Assembly: GCA_022822205.1 (NCBI GenBank) | Contig: JAJECC010000038.1 | Location: 92,784-156,783 of the forward strand | Length of the DNA stretch: 64,000 nt | Reading direction: 5' to 3' | Source: Rhodospirillales bacterium | Lineage (GTDB): Bacteria; Pseudomonadota; Alphaproteobacteria; Rhodospirillales; UBA2165 | In this document: one piece after another, positions 34,697 through 44,170 of the stretch | Numbering within the stretch: the first letter of the stretch is position 1 | Layout: each line of letters opens with the position of its first letter | The notes under the pieces: generated by a model | Told to the model about the DNA's origin: nothing | The model's input: only the letters and a program-made list of their open reading frames with translations | The model's database searches: none | Program-made: the position numbers and the translations under genes

Positions 34697-35506
34697 TCAC
34701 CTGGTTGCGTTCAATGCGAATTCCTTGATTTGAGCGTTGAAGTGCCGGGGAAACTCGGCATACGCGGCATGTCCCGCATCCGGGAACACAACCTGCTGTG
34801 CCGTCGGAAATGCTGCGACCAAGGCATCGTGCATGTCGGGTGAGATGATCCTGTCTTTGCCGCCGGAAAGAATAAGCACCGGAAGGGAAACGAGCTGCCC
34901 CACGTGAGTGTTGTCCGCTTCCTGGCTCATGCGCCCGCCGTCGCGAATGCCTTCCACGCGGGCACCTTGTGCGATATCCGCAAGAAACCGGACGACCTCA
35001 TGTGGCGTGCCTTCAGGGGTGCTGCGCTTTGCGCGCTCCAGCCCGTATTCGGCGTTGACGCCCTTGATTTCCATGCGATCAATTCGCGTTGCGTAACGCG
35101 GCAGAAGGGGCTCGCCCCTTGGGCGCCCAAAGCCGAGGTGCGCGGATGACAGAACGAGTCCGGCGACTTCGGCCTCGGCGTCCGCGGCCAAAGCCGCGGC
35201 GACGACACCCCCCATCGAATGACCGACGGCCACCACATTCGGCAGCTTTAGAAACGCCATCAAGGACTTAGCGGCTAGGACATAGTCCTGCGGGCGATCT
35301 CCAAAGGAATCGGACTCACCGAAACTCGGCGCATCCCAGGCGACGACACGGAAGGATGGGGCCAGCTCATGAAAGGCATATGACCAGCTCAGACTGCTGC
35401 CATTCATGCCGTGCAAAAAAAGAAGGGCTGGACCAGAACCCGCTTCCCGATAGGCTAGTCGTCCACCCTTGTGGGGCACAAACCGTACGTTCGGCGCTTC
35501 TATCAT
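34697..35506 (-). CDS. Alpha/beta-hydrolase
   Basis: 269 residues. Oxyanion-hole motif LFLHGMNGSS at residues 29-38, nucleophile elbow GHSMGG with Ser97, acid in GGKDRIISPD, and base in DAGHAAYAEF near the C-terminus: a complete catalytic triad. No signal peptide, so cytosolic. Genes like this hydrolyse esters, lactones or C-C bonds. It lies 55 bp upstream of the peptide-transporter binding protein on the same strand and is probably first in that operon. Composition matches the AT-richer block. Confidence 0.9.
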   Translation of the reverse strand: MIEAPNVRFVPHKGGRLAYREAGSGPALLFLHGMNGSSLSWSYAFHELAPSFRVVAWDAPSFGESDSFGDRPQDYVLAAKSLMAFLKLPNVVAVGHSMGGVVAAALAADAEAEVAGLVLSSAHLGFGRPRGEPLLPRYATRIDRMEIKGVNAEYGLERAKRSTPEGTPHEVVRFLADIAQGARVEGIRDGGRMSQEADNTHVGQLVSLPVLILSGGKDRIISPDMHDALVAAFPTAQQVVFPDAGHAAYAEFPRHFNAQIKEFALNATR

Positions 35507-35619
35507 TCGCGTAAGCCCCCTCCGGAGCTATCGGCTCTTCAAAGGGGCGCTTTCCTGAAGATGGCCCCCTGCTACTTAATCGCAACACAGAGGGTCATTT
35601 CAAAAAAGAGTAAAAAAAT

Positions 35620-36090
35620 TTACATATCTTGGCCGGTTGGGAGCTCTTCCAGCTCACGCATCGAAATCAGGGTTTGCGCAAGCTTCAAAGACTGTATGAA
35701 CTTCTCGTTGACCAGAAGCGCATTGCAGTAGTTGCGCCAGGCGTCCAGCATCGGTTTGGTCGGCCGAAAGTCGCGACGGCGACGATCCCTCTCCTCCGGC
35801 ATTTCCTCCAGGTAACCGAACTCCAGCGCCTCATGTACGGTGGATGTTACGGTTGGCCGGCTAAATTCAGATACTTGTACAAGATCCGTTATCGTGAACG
35901 AGCCTTTGGAGAAGTAAAAGTTCATCATGTACCGGCGTAGCTCGAATGCCGTGAAGCTCGTGTTGAAAAACCGGCGCACCTGGCCGGGACCGTGCTCTCG
36001 TCGATAGATGTGGCGCGAGCTTTCGAACGAAGCCTGCGCGAAGCAAAAGTGGTCGAAGAGTGTTTCCTCGTTCAGCAAGAGCGCCCCCAT
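35620..36090 (-). CDS. Winged-helix (MarR-like) transcriptional regulator
   Basis: 156 residues from the ATG at 36088-36090. The region around residues 60-125 (SKGSFTITDLVQVSEFSRPTVTSTVHEALEFGYLEEMPEERDRRRRDF) is a helix-turn-helix followed by a basic wing; the DRRRR run corresponds to the MarR DRR motif. A C-terminal helix (LVNEKFIQSLKLAQTLI) would dimerise. It lies 113 bp upstream of the hydrolase gene on the same strand and is the natural candidate to control the hydrolase-opp operon. The gap between contains an AT-rich stretch with no clear palindrome. Confidence 0.7.
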   Translation of the reverse strand: MGALLLNEETLFDHFCFAQASFESSRHIYRREHGPGQVRRFFNTSFTAFELRRYMMNFYFSKGSFTITDLVQVSEFSRPTVTSTVHEALEFGYLEEMPEERDRRRRDFRPTKPMLDAWRNYCNALLVNEKFIQSLKLAQTLISMRELEELPTGQDM

Positions 36091-36301
36091 TTGTGCACAT
36101 ATTTTTACCTAAATACTGCCATAAGCGAGCAAACCTGCAACCAGATTCTCACTCGTGCTCGGTCGTTTTGGAGCCCATAGATGCGGCACAAATTCTCAAG
36201 ATCGGCTTCGACTACTATATGGCGCTAAGGCCACCGAAATGCCGGGACAAATGAGGCCCTCTGAAAACCTAATTAATGTAGTTATATCAGTGAGTTAATA
36301 G

Positions 36302-36394
36302 TGGCGGTGGAGGAGGGATTCGAACCCTCGATAGAGCTATAAACCCTATACTGGTTTAGCAAACCAGCGCCTTCAGCCGCTCGGCCACTCCACC
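36302..36394 (-). tRNA. tRNA-Ser (GCT anticodon), CCA encoded
   Basis: On the minus strand GGTGGAG pairs with CTCCACC to give a seven-pair acceptor stem, with G as discriminator and CCA encoded at 36302-36304. The D-arm region is GCCGAGCGGCTGAAGGC. The anticodon stem CTGGT/ACCAG encloses TTGCTAA, so the anticodon is GCT. A long variable arm (TATAGGG...CTCTA) and the T-arm GAGGGTTCGAATCCCTC follow, as required for a serine tRNA. The 3' end faces the AT-rich peptide-transporter block. Confidence 0.95.
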
Positions 36395-36462
36395 CATGCC
36401 GGGAACGCGCCGCCAATGGGGCCGCCCGGAGGCAATGTTCTAAGGCGCGGAGTTATTGCTCG

Positions 36463-37104
36463 TCAATCACCAATAGGGACGGCCTCCCGCACCTCCAAAC
36501 CACCCTTGTCGATTATAAAGCCGGCGACCCCGGCGAGCCCGTCATTGGCTTTGAGATTGGTGAAGATAAACGGCCGTTCGCCCCGCATTTTCCGGGCATC
36601 CCGGTCCATCACCCCGAGATCGGCGCCCACCAGCGGCGCAAGGTCGGTCTTGTTGATCACCAGCAGGTCCGACCGGATAATGCCGGGGCCGCCCTTGCGG
36701 GGAATCTTGTCGCCGGCCGAGACATCGATCACGTAGATGGTGATGTCGGCGAGTTCCGGCGAGAAGGTCGCCGCCAAATTGTCGCCACCGGATTCGATAA
36801 ACACGATCTCCAGCCCCTCGAACCTCCTGGAGATGTCGGCCACCGCCGCGAGGTTCATGGACGCGTCCTCCCGGATGGCCGTATGCGGACAGCCGCCGGT
36901 CTCGACGCCGACGATGCGGTCCGGGGCCAGCGCGCCGGACCGGGTGAGGAACTCCGCATCCTCCCGGGTGTAGATGTCGTTGGTGATCGCAGCGATGTCG
37001 TAGGAGTCGCGAAGATGCTTGCAGAGCCGGTCGAGAAGCGCGGTCTTGCCGGTTCCGACCGGCCCGCCGATGCCGACGCGCAATGGGGTCCGGGTTGAAC
37101 TCAT
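36463..37104 (-). CDS. ureG: Urease accessory GTPase UreG
   Basis: 213 residues of the SIMIBI GTPase class. P-loop [11 protein letters not shown] is at residues ~13-23, the nickel/zinc-binding CPH motif is in [18 protein letters not shown], and the nucleotide-specificity motif is NKTDLAP. It hydrolyses GTP to drive nickel delivery into urease apoenzyme with UreF and UreD. It overlaps ureF by 4 bp and is the last gene of the urt-ure unit. Confidence 0.97.
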   Translation of the reverse strand: MSSTRTPLRVGIGGPVGTGKTALLDRLCKHLRDSYDIAAITNDIYTREDAEFLTRSGALAPDRIVGVETGGCPHTAIREDASMNLAAVADISRRFEGLEIVFIESGGDNLAATFSPELADITIYVIDVSAGDKIPRKGGPGIIRSDLLVINKTDLAPLVGADLGVMDRDARKMRGERPFIFTNLKANDGLAGVAGFIIDKGGLEVREAVPIGD

Positions 37105-37802
37105 GATCTGAACAGCCTCGTGTACTGGGTTTCGTGTTGCATGGAGAAGAGGTCCAACAGCGGCGCCGCCGTCCCCCAGGGCGCATCGCCCTGGGCGGTC
37201 GCCCGGTCCGCTGCCGCCTCGATGGTTTCGAACAAACCCGCCAACGTCCGCTGGCCGTCGGTCTGGCCCAGGGGAATCAGCCGGACGCCGGCGCTGATGT
37301 AGTTGGCGGCAAGCGCGTGCAGATAGGATGTGAGGCCTTCGCGCAGGGGTATGCCGGCAGCCGCGCAGACGGCGGCGACGGCGGCGACGTAGGGGATTTC
37401 GGTTCCGCGCTCCGAAAGGATCGCCGACCAGGGTTCAAGCCCCGGGATGTCCCAGGCACCGGTGACGGCGCTCAGGAACGCTGCGCCCTGGGCCGCGCTT
37501 TCCAGTTTCGCCTCGCGGCTTGCCCGCTGGGCGGCCGCTTGTACCAGCACCTCGCGCAGCCCGTCCGCGTCGTCTTCGTCGACGGCCCGCCAGGCCCCGG
37601 TGAAGAAATTGGCGTCCGCCCGGCCGGCGCCGTGCGTGACGACCGCCCGGCACCACGCAGCGAGGCCGCCGGCGTCCGGCACCCGGCCCTCCTCCACCGC
37701 CCATTCGAGGCCGCCCGAATAGGCGTAGGCGCCGACGGGAAACCCCGGCGACATCCAGGCCATCAACCGGTAGAGCCCGGCGCTGTCGAGGGAACCGGTC
37801 AT
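37101..37802 (-). CDS. ureF: Urease accessory protein UreF
   Basis: 233 residues, all-helical. [22 protein letters not shown] near the N-terminus and the C-terminal [20 protein letters not shown] are the UreF signature blocks. UreF binds UreD and UreG and acts in the activation complex as a check on UreG. 4-bp overlaps on both sides (ureE upstream, ureG downstream). Confidence 0.95.
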   Translation of the reverse strand: MTGSLDSAGLYRLMAWMSPGFPVGAYAYSGGLEWAVEEGRVPDAGGLAAWCRAVVTHGAGRADANFFTGAWRAVDEDDADGLREVLVQAAAQRASREAKLESAAQGAAFLSAVTGAWDIPGLEPWSAILSERGTEIPYVAAVAAVCAAAGIPLREGLTSYLHALAANYISAGVRLIPLGQTDGQRTLAGLFETIEAAADRATAQGDAPWGTAAPLLDLFSMQHETQYTRLFRS

Positions 37803-38299
37803 GCGCCGCGCCCGCCGTGATCGTGGTGATGATGGTGATGGTGGTGGTGATCGTTCCTGGCGCCGCCGTCGTCATAGGCGCTCCGCTCCGGCGAAAACGG
37901 CGCCGAGCGTTCGACCGCGACGGCCCCCAGCTTGCGGGCCATCTCTTTCAGCACATGGTCCCGGCGGATGCGCATCGCGCCGTTTTCGAGGACCTGCACG
38001 GGCGTATGCCGGTTGCCGAGATGCCAGGCGATCCGCGCCGCGTGGGACGGCGACGCGCATTGAATGTCGATCACCGGCTCCGGGGCGGCGATCACCGTGA
38101 TCCCGCCGCCGCCCTCGAGCGCCAGAAAATCTCCGTCGTCGAGGCGGCGTGCGTCCGCCAGATCGAGCAGGAAGTCCTCCCCTTGATCGTCGGTGAGCTT
38201 GACGCGGCGGCGAAACCGGTCATCGAAAGTCAGCGTCACCGTCGCCGTCGGGGGGTCGCCGGCGGTGCGATGATGCCTGATGTCGATTGCGCGGCGCAT
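37799..38299 (-). CDS. ureE: Urease nickel metallochaperone UreE with His-rich tail
   Basis: 166 residues. The N-terminal peptide-binding domain contains LTFDDRFRRRVKLTDDQGEDFLLDLA, and the C-terminal domain has AWHLGNRHTPVQVLENGAMRIRRDHVLKEM with the conserved metal histidine. The C-terminus ends in a run of nine consecutive histidines followed by DHGG, which can store or bind several Ni(II) ions. It lies 3 bp after ureC and overlaps ureF by 4 bp. Confidence 0.95.
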   Translation of the reverse strand: MRRAIDIRHHRTAGDPPTATVTLTFDDRFRRRVKLTDDQGEDFLLDLADARRLDDGDFLALEGGGGITVIAAPEPVIDIQCASPSHAARIAWHLGNRHTPVQVLENGAMRIRRDHVLKEMARKLGAVAVERSAPFSPERSAYDDGGARNDHHHHHHHHHDHGGRGA

Positions 38300-38302
38300 G
38301 AC

Positions 38303-40012
38303 TCAGAACAGGAAGTAACGCTGGGCCATGGCCAGCTCGGCCGCCGGCTCGCAGGCAATCAGGTCGCCGTCGGCCAGCACCTCGTAGGTCTCGGGGTCGA
38401 CCCCAATCTCCGGCATCGCGTCATTCAGGACCATGTCGGTCTTCCTCACCGACCGGCAGCCGGAAACCGGCAGCGGCGTCTTGGCGAGCCCGAACTTGTC
38501 GGCGGCGCCCGCGTCGAACGCCGGCTTGGAGACGAAGGTGACCGAACTCGCCGCCAGCGCGCCGCCGAACCCGCCGAACATGGGCCGGTAGTGAACCGGC
38601 TGCGGCGTCGGGATGGAGGCGTTGGGATCGCCCATGGCGGCGCCGGCGAGGGTGCCGCACTTCAGGATCAAATCGGGCTTCACGCCGAAGAACATGGGCT
38701 TCCACAGGACCAGGTCGGCGAGCTTGCCGGCCGCCACCGAACCCACGTGGTCGGCGATGCCGTGGGTCAGCGCCGGGTTGATGGTGTACTTGGCGATGTA
38801 GCGTTTGACCCGGAGGTTGTCGTTGCCGCCGGTCTCGCCCTCGAGCGCGCCCCGCTGACGTTTCATTTTGTCCGCCGTCTGCCAGGTCCGGACGATCACC
38901 TCGCCCACCCGGCCCATGGCCTGACTGTCCGACGCGATCATGGAGAACGCCCCCAGGTCATGAAGAATGTCTTCCGCCGCGATGGTTTCCCGCCGGATGC
39001 GGCTTTCGGCGAAGGCCACGTCTTCGGGGATCCGGCTGTCCAGATGGTGGCACACCATCAGCATGTCGAGATGTTCGTCGATGGTGTTGACCGTGAACGG
39101 CCGGGTCGGATTTGTGGACGACGGCAGCACGTTAACCTCGCCGCAGACCTTGATGATATCCGGCGAGTGGCCGCCGCCGGCGCCTTCCGTATGAAAGGCA
39201 TGGATGGTCCGGTCCTTGAACGCCGCCACCGTGTTCTCGACGAAACCGCTCTCGTTCAGGGTATCGGTGTGGATCGCCACCTGAACGTCGGTCTCTTCCG
39301 CCACGCCGAGGCAGGCGTCGATGGCGGACGGCGTGGTGCCCCAATCCTCGTGAAGCTTGAGCCCGCAAGCGCCGGCCTCCACCTGCTCCATGAGCGCCGC
39401 CGGCCGGGAGGCGTTGCCCTTGCCGAAGAAACCCAGATTCATGTTGAAGCCCTCGGCGGCCTGCAGCATCCGCTCCATGTGCCAGGGTCCCGGCGTGCAC
39501 GTCGTCGCGTTGGTGCCATCCGCGGGGCCGGTGCCGCCGCCCAGCATGGTGGTGACGCCGGAGTAAAGGGCGTCATCGATCTGCTGGGGACAGATCCAGT
39601 GAACGTGGGCGTCGATGCCGCCGGCGGTGAGGATGCGCCCCTCGCCGGCAATCGCCTCCGTGCCGGGACCGACGACGATGTCGATGCCGGGCTGGACGTC
39701 CGGGTTGCCCGCCTTGCCGATGGCGGCGATGCGCCCGTCCCTGATACCGATATCGGCTTTGACGATGCCCCAATGATCGACGATCAGGGCGTTGGTGATG
39801 ACGGTATCGACGGCGCCGTCGGCGCGGCTCGCCTGGGACTGGCCCATGCCGTCCCGGATCACCTTGCCGCCGCCGAATTTTACCTCTTCGCCGTAGATCG
39901 TGCGGTCGTCCTCGACCTCAATGAACAGCTCCGTATCCGCAAGCCGCACCTTGTCGCCGGTGGTCGGGCCGAACATGGCCGCATAGGCCGGGCGTTCGAT
40001 TTCGTATGCCAT
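38303..40012 (-). CDS. ureC: Urease catalytic subunit alpha
   Basis: 569 residues, standard length. The nickel ligands are visible: H136 and H138 in [10 protein letters not shown], carbamylated K219 in [12 protein letters not shown], then the HTDTLNE and [13 protein letters not shown] histidines. The mobile flap has MLMVCHHLD with the conserved cysteine and histidine, followed by [11 protein letters not shown]. It hydrolyses urea to ammonia and carbamate in the cytoplasm, in complex with UreA and UreB, whose genes lie immediately upstream with 3-bp and 11-bp gaps. Confidence 0.97.
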   Translation of the reverse strand: MAYEIERPAYAAMFGPTTGDKVRLADTELFIEVEDDRTIYGEEVKFGGGKVIRDGMGQSQASRADGAVDTVITNALIVDHWGIVKADIGIRDGRIAAIGKAGNPDVQPGIDIVVGPGTEAIAGEGRILTAGGIDAHVHWICPQQIDDALYSGVTTMLGGGTGPADGTNATTCTPGPWHMERMLQAAEGFNMNLGFFGKGNASRPAALMEQVEAGACGLKLHEDWGTTPSAIDACLGVAEETDVQVAIHTDTLNESGFVENTVAAFKDRTIHAFHTEGAGGGHSPDIIKVCGEVNVLPSSTNPTRPFTVNTIDEHLDMLMVCHHLDSRIPEDVAFAESRIRRETIAAEDILHDLGAFSMIASDSQAMGRVGEVIVRTWQTADKMKRQRGALEGETGGNDNLRVKRYIAKYTINPALTHGIADHVGSVAAGKLADLVLWKPMFFGVKPDLILKCGTLAGAAMGDPNASIPTPQPVHYRPMFGGFGGALAASSVTFVSKPAFDAGAADKFGLAKTPLPVSGCRSVRKTDMVLNDAMPEIGVDPETYEVLADGDLIACEPAAELAMAQRYFLF

Positions 40013-40015
40013 GGC

Positions 40016-40327
40016 CTAGTCCTCCAGCGCGCCCTGGACGGCGCCGTTGAACCCGTGAACCACCCGCGCCCCGCCGTAGGCGACCAAGGTCACTTCACGG
40101 GTTTGGCCGGGCTCGAACCGCACCGCGGTGCCCGCCGGAATATCGAGCCGGAAGCCCTTGGCGGCCTCCCGATCGAAATCGAGAGCGCCGTTGGTCTCGA
40201 AAAAATGATAGTGGGAGCCGACCTGCACCGGCCGGTCGCCCGTGTTGGCGACCTCGAGAGTGATGGTCGTCCGGCCCTCGTTGAGGATCAGGGCGCCGTC
40301 CTTGATGACGTATTCGCCGGGTATCAT
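40016..40327 (-). CDS. ureB: Urease subunit beta
   Basis: 103 residues with the UreB pattern: [18 protein letters not shown] at the N-terminus, then [18 protein letters not shown] and [27 protein letters not shown] separate, unfused beta subunit is the usual alphaproteobacterial arrangement. It lies between ureA and ureC on the minus strand. Confidence 0.96.
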   Translation of the reverse strand: MIPGEYVIKDGALILNEGRTTITLEVANTGDRPVQVGSHYHFFETNGALDFDREAAKGFRLDIPAGTAVRFEPGQTREVTLVAYGGARVVHGFNGAVQGALED

Positions 40328-40338
40328 GCCGCGCTCCC

Positions 40339-40641
40339 CTACCGGATCGGCTCATGGACGGTAACCAGCTTGGTCCCGTCGGGAAAGGTCGCCTCGACCT
40401 GGATGTCGTGGATCATTTCGGCAACCCCCTCCATCACGTCCGAGCGGCCGACGACGGCGGCGCCGTCCCGCATCAGCGCCGCGACGCTCTTGCCGTCCCG
40501 CGCGCCCTCGACCACGTAGTCGCTGATCAGCGCGACGGCTTCCGGGTGGTTGAGCTTGACGCCGCGCTCCAGCCGCTTGCGCGCCACCATGGCCGCCATG
40601 GCGACCAGGAGCTTGTCCTTCTCCCTGGGTGTCAGGTTCAT
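40339..40641 (-). CDS. ureA: Urease subunit gamma
   Basis: 100 residues, the typical length. [50 protein letters not shown] matches the family start, and [15 protein letters not shown] the family end. It lies 11 bp before ureB and 15 bp after ureD. Confidence 0.97.
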   Translation of the reverse strand: MNLTPREKDKLLVAMAAMVARKRLERGVKLNHPEAVALISDYVVEGARDGKSVAALMRDGAAVVGRSDVMEGVAEMIHDIQVEATFPDGTKLVTVHEPIR

Positions 40642-40656
40642 TCGCGAAGCCTCTCC

Positions 40657-41526
40657 CTAAACATGCCACAATCGCGGCAAGGCGCCGGGCAGCCCGGCGA
40701 TGCCGGACCGGAACCCGGCCCAGAATTTGCCAAAAGCGTCCCGCAACGCGCGCGGCTCCCGCGCCAGCCAGCGGACCACCAGCAGATCGTCCACGAGGGT
40801 CGCCGCGGATATCACCGTCTCGCCGCCGCCGGCCAGCAGGTTGCGGGCCGTCGCCAGTGAGATCGCCGGATCGTCCCCGGCGTAGACGGCCGTCGCCGTG
40901 GCCGTCGCGCCGTCGAACCCGAAGGCGCCGGACAGCGCCTCGACGGAGGTCTCGTCGAGATGCAGGACATCTTTCCAAATCAGCTCGCCCGCGCGGCGGA
41001 CCTCCCAGCATTCGTGGTAGAGCCCGTCCCGCCAGGTCTCGCCGCTGGCCCCCCGGCCGAAGACACCGATTTCGCCGGCCAACAGCCGGGCGCCCGGCAC
41101 GACATCGACCCTGGTGCGGCGAACGAGGCGGGAGCCGTCGAACAGGATGGTTTCCTGGGGAAGGTATTCCAGCCAACTTCCGGCTTCGGCGGACAGCGAC
41201 ACCCGGACATCCACATCGGCGCCGGCCGAGCGGTAGACCTTCTCCGCCGCCTGGGCGTGAACGAAGGCTTCCGCCCTCTCTTCGGCGGCCACCTCGACGG
41301 CGATCCGGTCGCCGCCCACCAATCCGCCGGAGACGGTCACCAGCGAGGCGGTGACGGGATCGGCGCCGCGGGGCGCCGGGAACAAAACCCGCAACGGCGA
41401 ATGCTGGTACAGATGATCGAGGCGGGTGACGCCGCCTTTCCCGGCAAACCGGAGTTCCGCCCGCCCCTCGGCCCACTCCCGCCGGATGGCGGCGGCAGGC
41501 TCAAACGGTAAGATGTCGTCGTACAT
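40657..41526 (-). CDS. ureD: Urease accessory protein UreD (UreH)
   Basis: 289 residues from the ATG at 41524-41526, which overlaps the end of urtE by 26 bp. The conserved core LDHLYQHSPLRVLFPAP, VTVSGGLVGGDRIAVEV and HAQAAEKVYRS...WLEYLPQETILFDGSR identifies UreD. It provides the tunnel through which nickel passes from UreG-UreF to the active site. The overlap with urtE ties the importer and enzyme genes into one transcript. Confidence 0.95.
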   Translation of the reverse strand: MYDDILPFEPAAAIRREWAEGRAELRFAGKGGVTRLDHLYQHSPLRVLFPAPRGADPVTASLVTVSGGLVGGDRIAVEVAAEERAEAFVHAQAAEKVYRSAGADVDVRVSLSAEAGSWLEYLPQETILFDGSRLVRRTRVDVVPGARLLAGEIGVFGRGASGETWRDGLYHECWEVRRAGELIWKDVLHLDETSVEALSGAFGFDGATATATAVYAGDDPAISLATARNLLAGGGETVISAATLVDDLLVVRWLAREPRALRDAFGKFWAGFRSGIAGLPGALPRLWHV

Positions 41527-42196
41527 CGTCTTCCACCATGTCTTCCCTGCTTCCCTGGAGAACCACTTCGCCGCGATCGAGGACCCAAAACAGATCGGCG
41601 AGATCGCGGGCGAAGTCGAAATATTGCTCGACCAGGAGGATCGCCATGTCGCCGCGATCGGCCAGCAGCCGGATGACCCCTTCGATGTCCTTGATGATCG
41701 AGGGCTGGATGCCTTCGGTGGGCTCGTCGAGCACCAGCAAACGGGGTCGCGTGACCAGGGCGCGGGCGATGGCAAGCTGTTGCTGCTGACCGCCGGAGAG
41801 ATCGCCGCCGCGGCGGGAAAGCATGTCCTTCAGCACCGGGAACAGCTCGAAGATCTCGTCCGGAATGCGGCGGAGCGGCCGTGCAATGGCGGCATATCCG
41901 GTTTGCAGGTTCTCCTCCACCGTGAGCAGCGGAAAGATTTCGCGGCCCTGGGGCACGTAGGCGATGCCCCGCGACGCCCGCTCGTAGGGCGGCAGGGCGG
42001 AAATCTCCGCGCCCTCCAAGTGGATGGCGCCGGCGCTGATCTCCTGATGGCCGACGATGGCGCGGAGCAGGCTTGTTTTGCCGACGCCGTTCCGCCCCAG
42101 GACGCAGGTGACCTTGCCGAGCTCGGCCCGGACGCTGACGCCGCGGAGCGCCTGGGAAGCGCCGTAGTGGAGATCGATTGCTTCGGCTGCCAGCAT
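41501..42196 (-). CDS. urtE: Urea ABC transporter ATPase UrtE
   Basis: 231 residues from the ATG at 42194-42196. LHYGASQALRGVSVRAELGKVTCVLGRNGVGKTSLLRAI carries Walker A, LSGGQQQQLAIARAL is the signature, and LVLDEPTEGIQPSIIKDI is Walker B with the EGIQPSI stretch characteristic of UrtE. It lies 2 bp after urtD and energises UrtBC together with UrtD. Confidence 0.95.
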   Translation of the reverse strand: MLAAEAIDLHYGASQALRGVSVRAELGKVTCVLGRNGVGKTSLLRAIVGHQEISAGAIHLEGAEISALPPYERASRGIAYVPQGREIFPLLTVEENLQTGYAAIARPLRRIPDEIFELFPVLKDMLSRRGGDLSGGQQQQLAIARALVTRPRLLVLDEPTEGIQPSIIKDIEGVIRLLADRGDMAILLVEQYFDFARDLADLFWVLDRGEVVLQGSREDMVEDDVRRHLTV

Positions 42197-42198
42197 GT

Positions 42199-42981
42199 TC
42201 AGCGTCCCAGATAAACCTCGACGACCTGCTCGTCGGCCTGGACCCGTTCCAGCGACCCTTCGGCCAGGACCGAGCCTTCGTGAAGAACGGTGACCCGGCA
42301 GCCGAGCGCCTTGACGAATTCCATGTCGTGCTCGACAACCACCACCGACCGCCTGCCGGCAATCCGTTTCAGGAGCGCCGCCGTCTGTTCGGTCTCCGCA
42401 TCGGTCATCCCGGCGGCGGGCTCGTCCACCAGCAGCAGCTCCGGGTCCTGCATCAGGAGCATGCCGATCTCCAGCCACTGCTTCTGCCCGTGGGACAAGG
42501 AGCCGGCCTCCATATCGGCGGCCCCGGTCAGGGCGATGGTCTCCAGCACTTCTTCGATTCGGGCCTGTTGATCATCGCCGCGGCGGAACAGCAGCGAATC
42601 CAGGACACCCCGATGCCCTTTAAGAGCCAGTTCCAGGTTCCGGAAGACGGTGTGGAACTCGAACACGGTCGGTTTCTGAAACTTGCGGCCGATGCCCAGG
42701 TTGGCGATCCGCGCCTCGTCGAGCTTGGTGAGATCGATGCCGCCGTTGAACTCCACGCGCCCTTCGTCGGGACGGGTCTTGCCGGTAACCACATCCATCA
42801 TCGTCGTCTTGCCCGCCCCATTGGGGCCGATGATGGCGCGCAGCTCGCCGGGATCGACGACGAAACTCAGATTATTGAGGGCCTTGAATCCATCGAAACT
42901 GACCGAGACACCGTCCAGGTAGAGGATGGAATCGTTGTCCACCTCGCCGACCGGCCGCATTGTCGCCTGAACCATCGCCAT
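42199..42981 (-). CDS. urtD: Urea ABC transporter ATPase UrtD
   Basis: 260 residues. LSFVVDPGELRAIIGPNGAGKTTMMDVVTGKTRPDEG carries Walker A and the typical LivG-like insertion. RKFQKPTVFEFHTVFRNLELAL is the UrtD-specific loop, LSHGQKQWLEIGMLL is the signature, and LLLVDEPAAGMTDAET is Walker B. It lies 3 bp downstream of urtC in the minus-strand operon. Confidence 0.95.
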   Translation of the reverse strand: MAMVQATMRPVGEVDNDSILYLDGVSVSFDGFKALNNLSFVVDPGELRAIIGPNGAGKTTMMDVVTGKTRPDEGRVEFNGGIDLTKLDEARIANLGIGRKFQKPTVFEFHTVFRNLELALKGHRGVLDSLLFRRGDDQQARIEEVLETIALTGAADMEAGSLSHGQKQWLEIGMLLMQDPELLLVDEPAAGMTDAETEQTAALLKRIAGRRSVVVVEHDMEFVKALGCRVTVLHEGSVLAEGSLERVQADEQVVEVYLGR

Positions 42982-42984
42982 CGC

Positions 42985-44169
42985 TTATTCTCCCGGCGCC
43001 GCCTGGCGCACCGGCGGGGCGCCCGGCGAAACAGGGCGCGGCTTGGCCGCGCTCTTCCTGGACAGGCTCGGAAACGCGGGCAGCGTGCCGACCAGCCCCT
43101 TGGGCAGGAAGATGGTCACCAGGATGAACATCGCGCCCAGGAAGTAGAGCCAGATGTCCGGGAACGCGCCGGTAAGGTAGGTCTTGGCGAAGTTGACGAT
43201 CACCGCGCCCAGCACCGCCCCGTAGAGGGTGCCCCGCCCGCCGATGGCCACCCAGATAACGATCTCGATGGAATTGGCCGGGGTGAACTCGCTGGGATTG
43301 ATGATCCCGACCTGGGGGACGTAGAGCGCGCCGGCGATACCGGCGAGCGCGGCGGATACGGTGAAGACGAAGAGCTGATAGTGTTCGACCCGGTAACCCA
43401 GAAACCGGGTCCGGCTTTCGGCATCCCGGATGGCCACCAGGACGCTGCCAAGCCGCGACGTGACGATTAATCGGCAAAGGGCGTAACTCAGCGCCAACAG
43501 CAGCGCCGTCGCGATGAACAACCCGACGCGCGTCGCATCGGACTGCAGATTGAATCCAAGCACATCCTTGAAGTCGGTCAGTCCGTTGTTGCCGCCGAAT
43601 CCCATGTCGTTGCGGAAGAACGCCAGCATCAGGGCGAATGTCAGTGCCTGGGTGATGATCGACAAATAGACGCCGGTCACCCGCGAGCGGAAGGCGAGCC
43701 AGCCGAATAGAAAAGCGAGTGCGCCCGGCGCCACCGCCACCATCAGCATGGCGAACCAGAACATGTCGAAACCGAGCCAGTACCAGGGAAGTTCCTTCCA
43801 GTTCAGGAATACCATGAAGTCGGGCAGGATCGGGTTGCCGTAGACGCCCCGGCCGCCGATCTCGCGCATCAAATGCATGCCCATGGCGTAGCCGCCGAGA
43901 GCGAAAAACGCACCGTGGCCGAGGCTCAGGATACCGGCGAAGCCCCAGATCAGATCGACGCTGAGGGCCAATAGGGCAAACGCCAGATACTTCCCCAGCA
44001 AGCTGACAACGAAGGTGGGGACGTGGAACGGCGAGCTTTCGGGCACCCAAAGATTGAGGATCGGGACCGCGATGATCAGAACCAGGAGGACGGAGAGGAG
44101 AATCCGTCCGCCCCGGTCGGTGAGCAGGAACGAAAAGCCCGAACGCCGCTGGGGAACCGCCGTATTCAT
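42985..44169 (-). CDS. urtC: Urea ABC transporter permease UrtC
   Basis: 394 residues of the LivM-type permease family with eight to ten helices. DLIWGFAGILSLGHGAFFALGGYAMGMHLM and the coupling loop ESRTRFLGYRVEHYQLFVFTVSAALAGIAGALY are typical, as is VIWVAIGGRGTLYGAVLGA. The proline-rich cytosolic tail is common in UrtC. It lies one base after urtB. Confidence 0.94.
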   Translation of the reverse strand: MNTAVPQRRSGFSFLLTDRGGRILLSVLLVLIIAVPILNLWVPESSPFHVPTFVVSLLGKYLAFALLALSVDLIWGFAGILSLGHGAFFALGGYAMGMHLMREIGGRGVYGNPILPDFMVFLNWKELPWYWLGFDMFWFAMLMVAVAPGALAFLFGWLAFRSRVTGVYLSIITQALTFALMLAFFRNDMGFGGNNGLTDFKDVLGFNLQSDATRVGLFIATALLLALSYALCRLIVTSRLGSVLVAIRDAESRTRFLGYRVEHYQLFVFTVSAALAGIAGALYVPQVGIINPSEFTPANSIEIVIWVAIGGRGTLYGAVLGAVIVNFAKTYLTGAFPDIWLYFLGAMFILVTIFLPKGLVGTLPAFPSLSRKSAAKPRPVSPGAPPVRQAAPGE

Positions 44170-44170
44170 A

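Larger units (their letters stand above)
29133..36301. other. Probable horizontally acquired block carrying a peptide ABC operon
   Basis: Seven minus-strand genes (oppF, oppD, oppC, oppB, oppA, hydrolase, regulator) have visibly lower GC, more A/T at third codon positions and longer AT-rich spacers than genes on either side. The right edge abuts the 3' end of a tRNA-Ser gene, a common integration target, and the left edge carries tRNA-like debris. No integrase, transposase or clean direct repeat was found, so mobility is inferred only from composition and position. Confidence 0.45.

Noticed and set aside
36091..36301. Possible integrase or attachment-site repeat beside tRNA-Ser
   Set aside because: No recombinase frame and no direct copy of the tRNA 3' end was found within the window, so no mobile element is called.
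37817..40519. A 900-codon open frame on the plus strand opposite ureC/ureB/ureA
   Set aside because: It is antisense to well-supported urease genes, has low-complexity Arg/Asp/His/Val-rich composition and no domain; it is a by-product of GC-rich codon usage.
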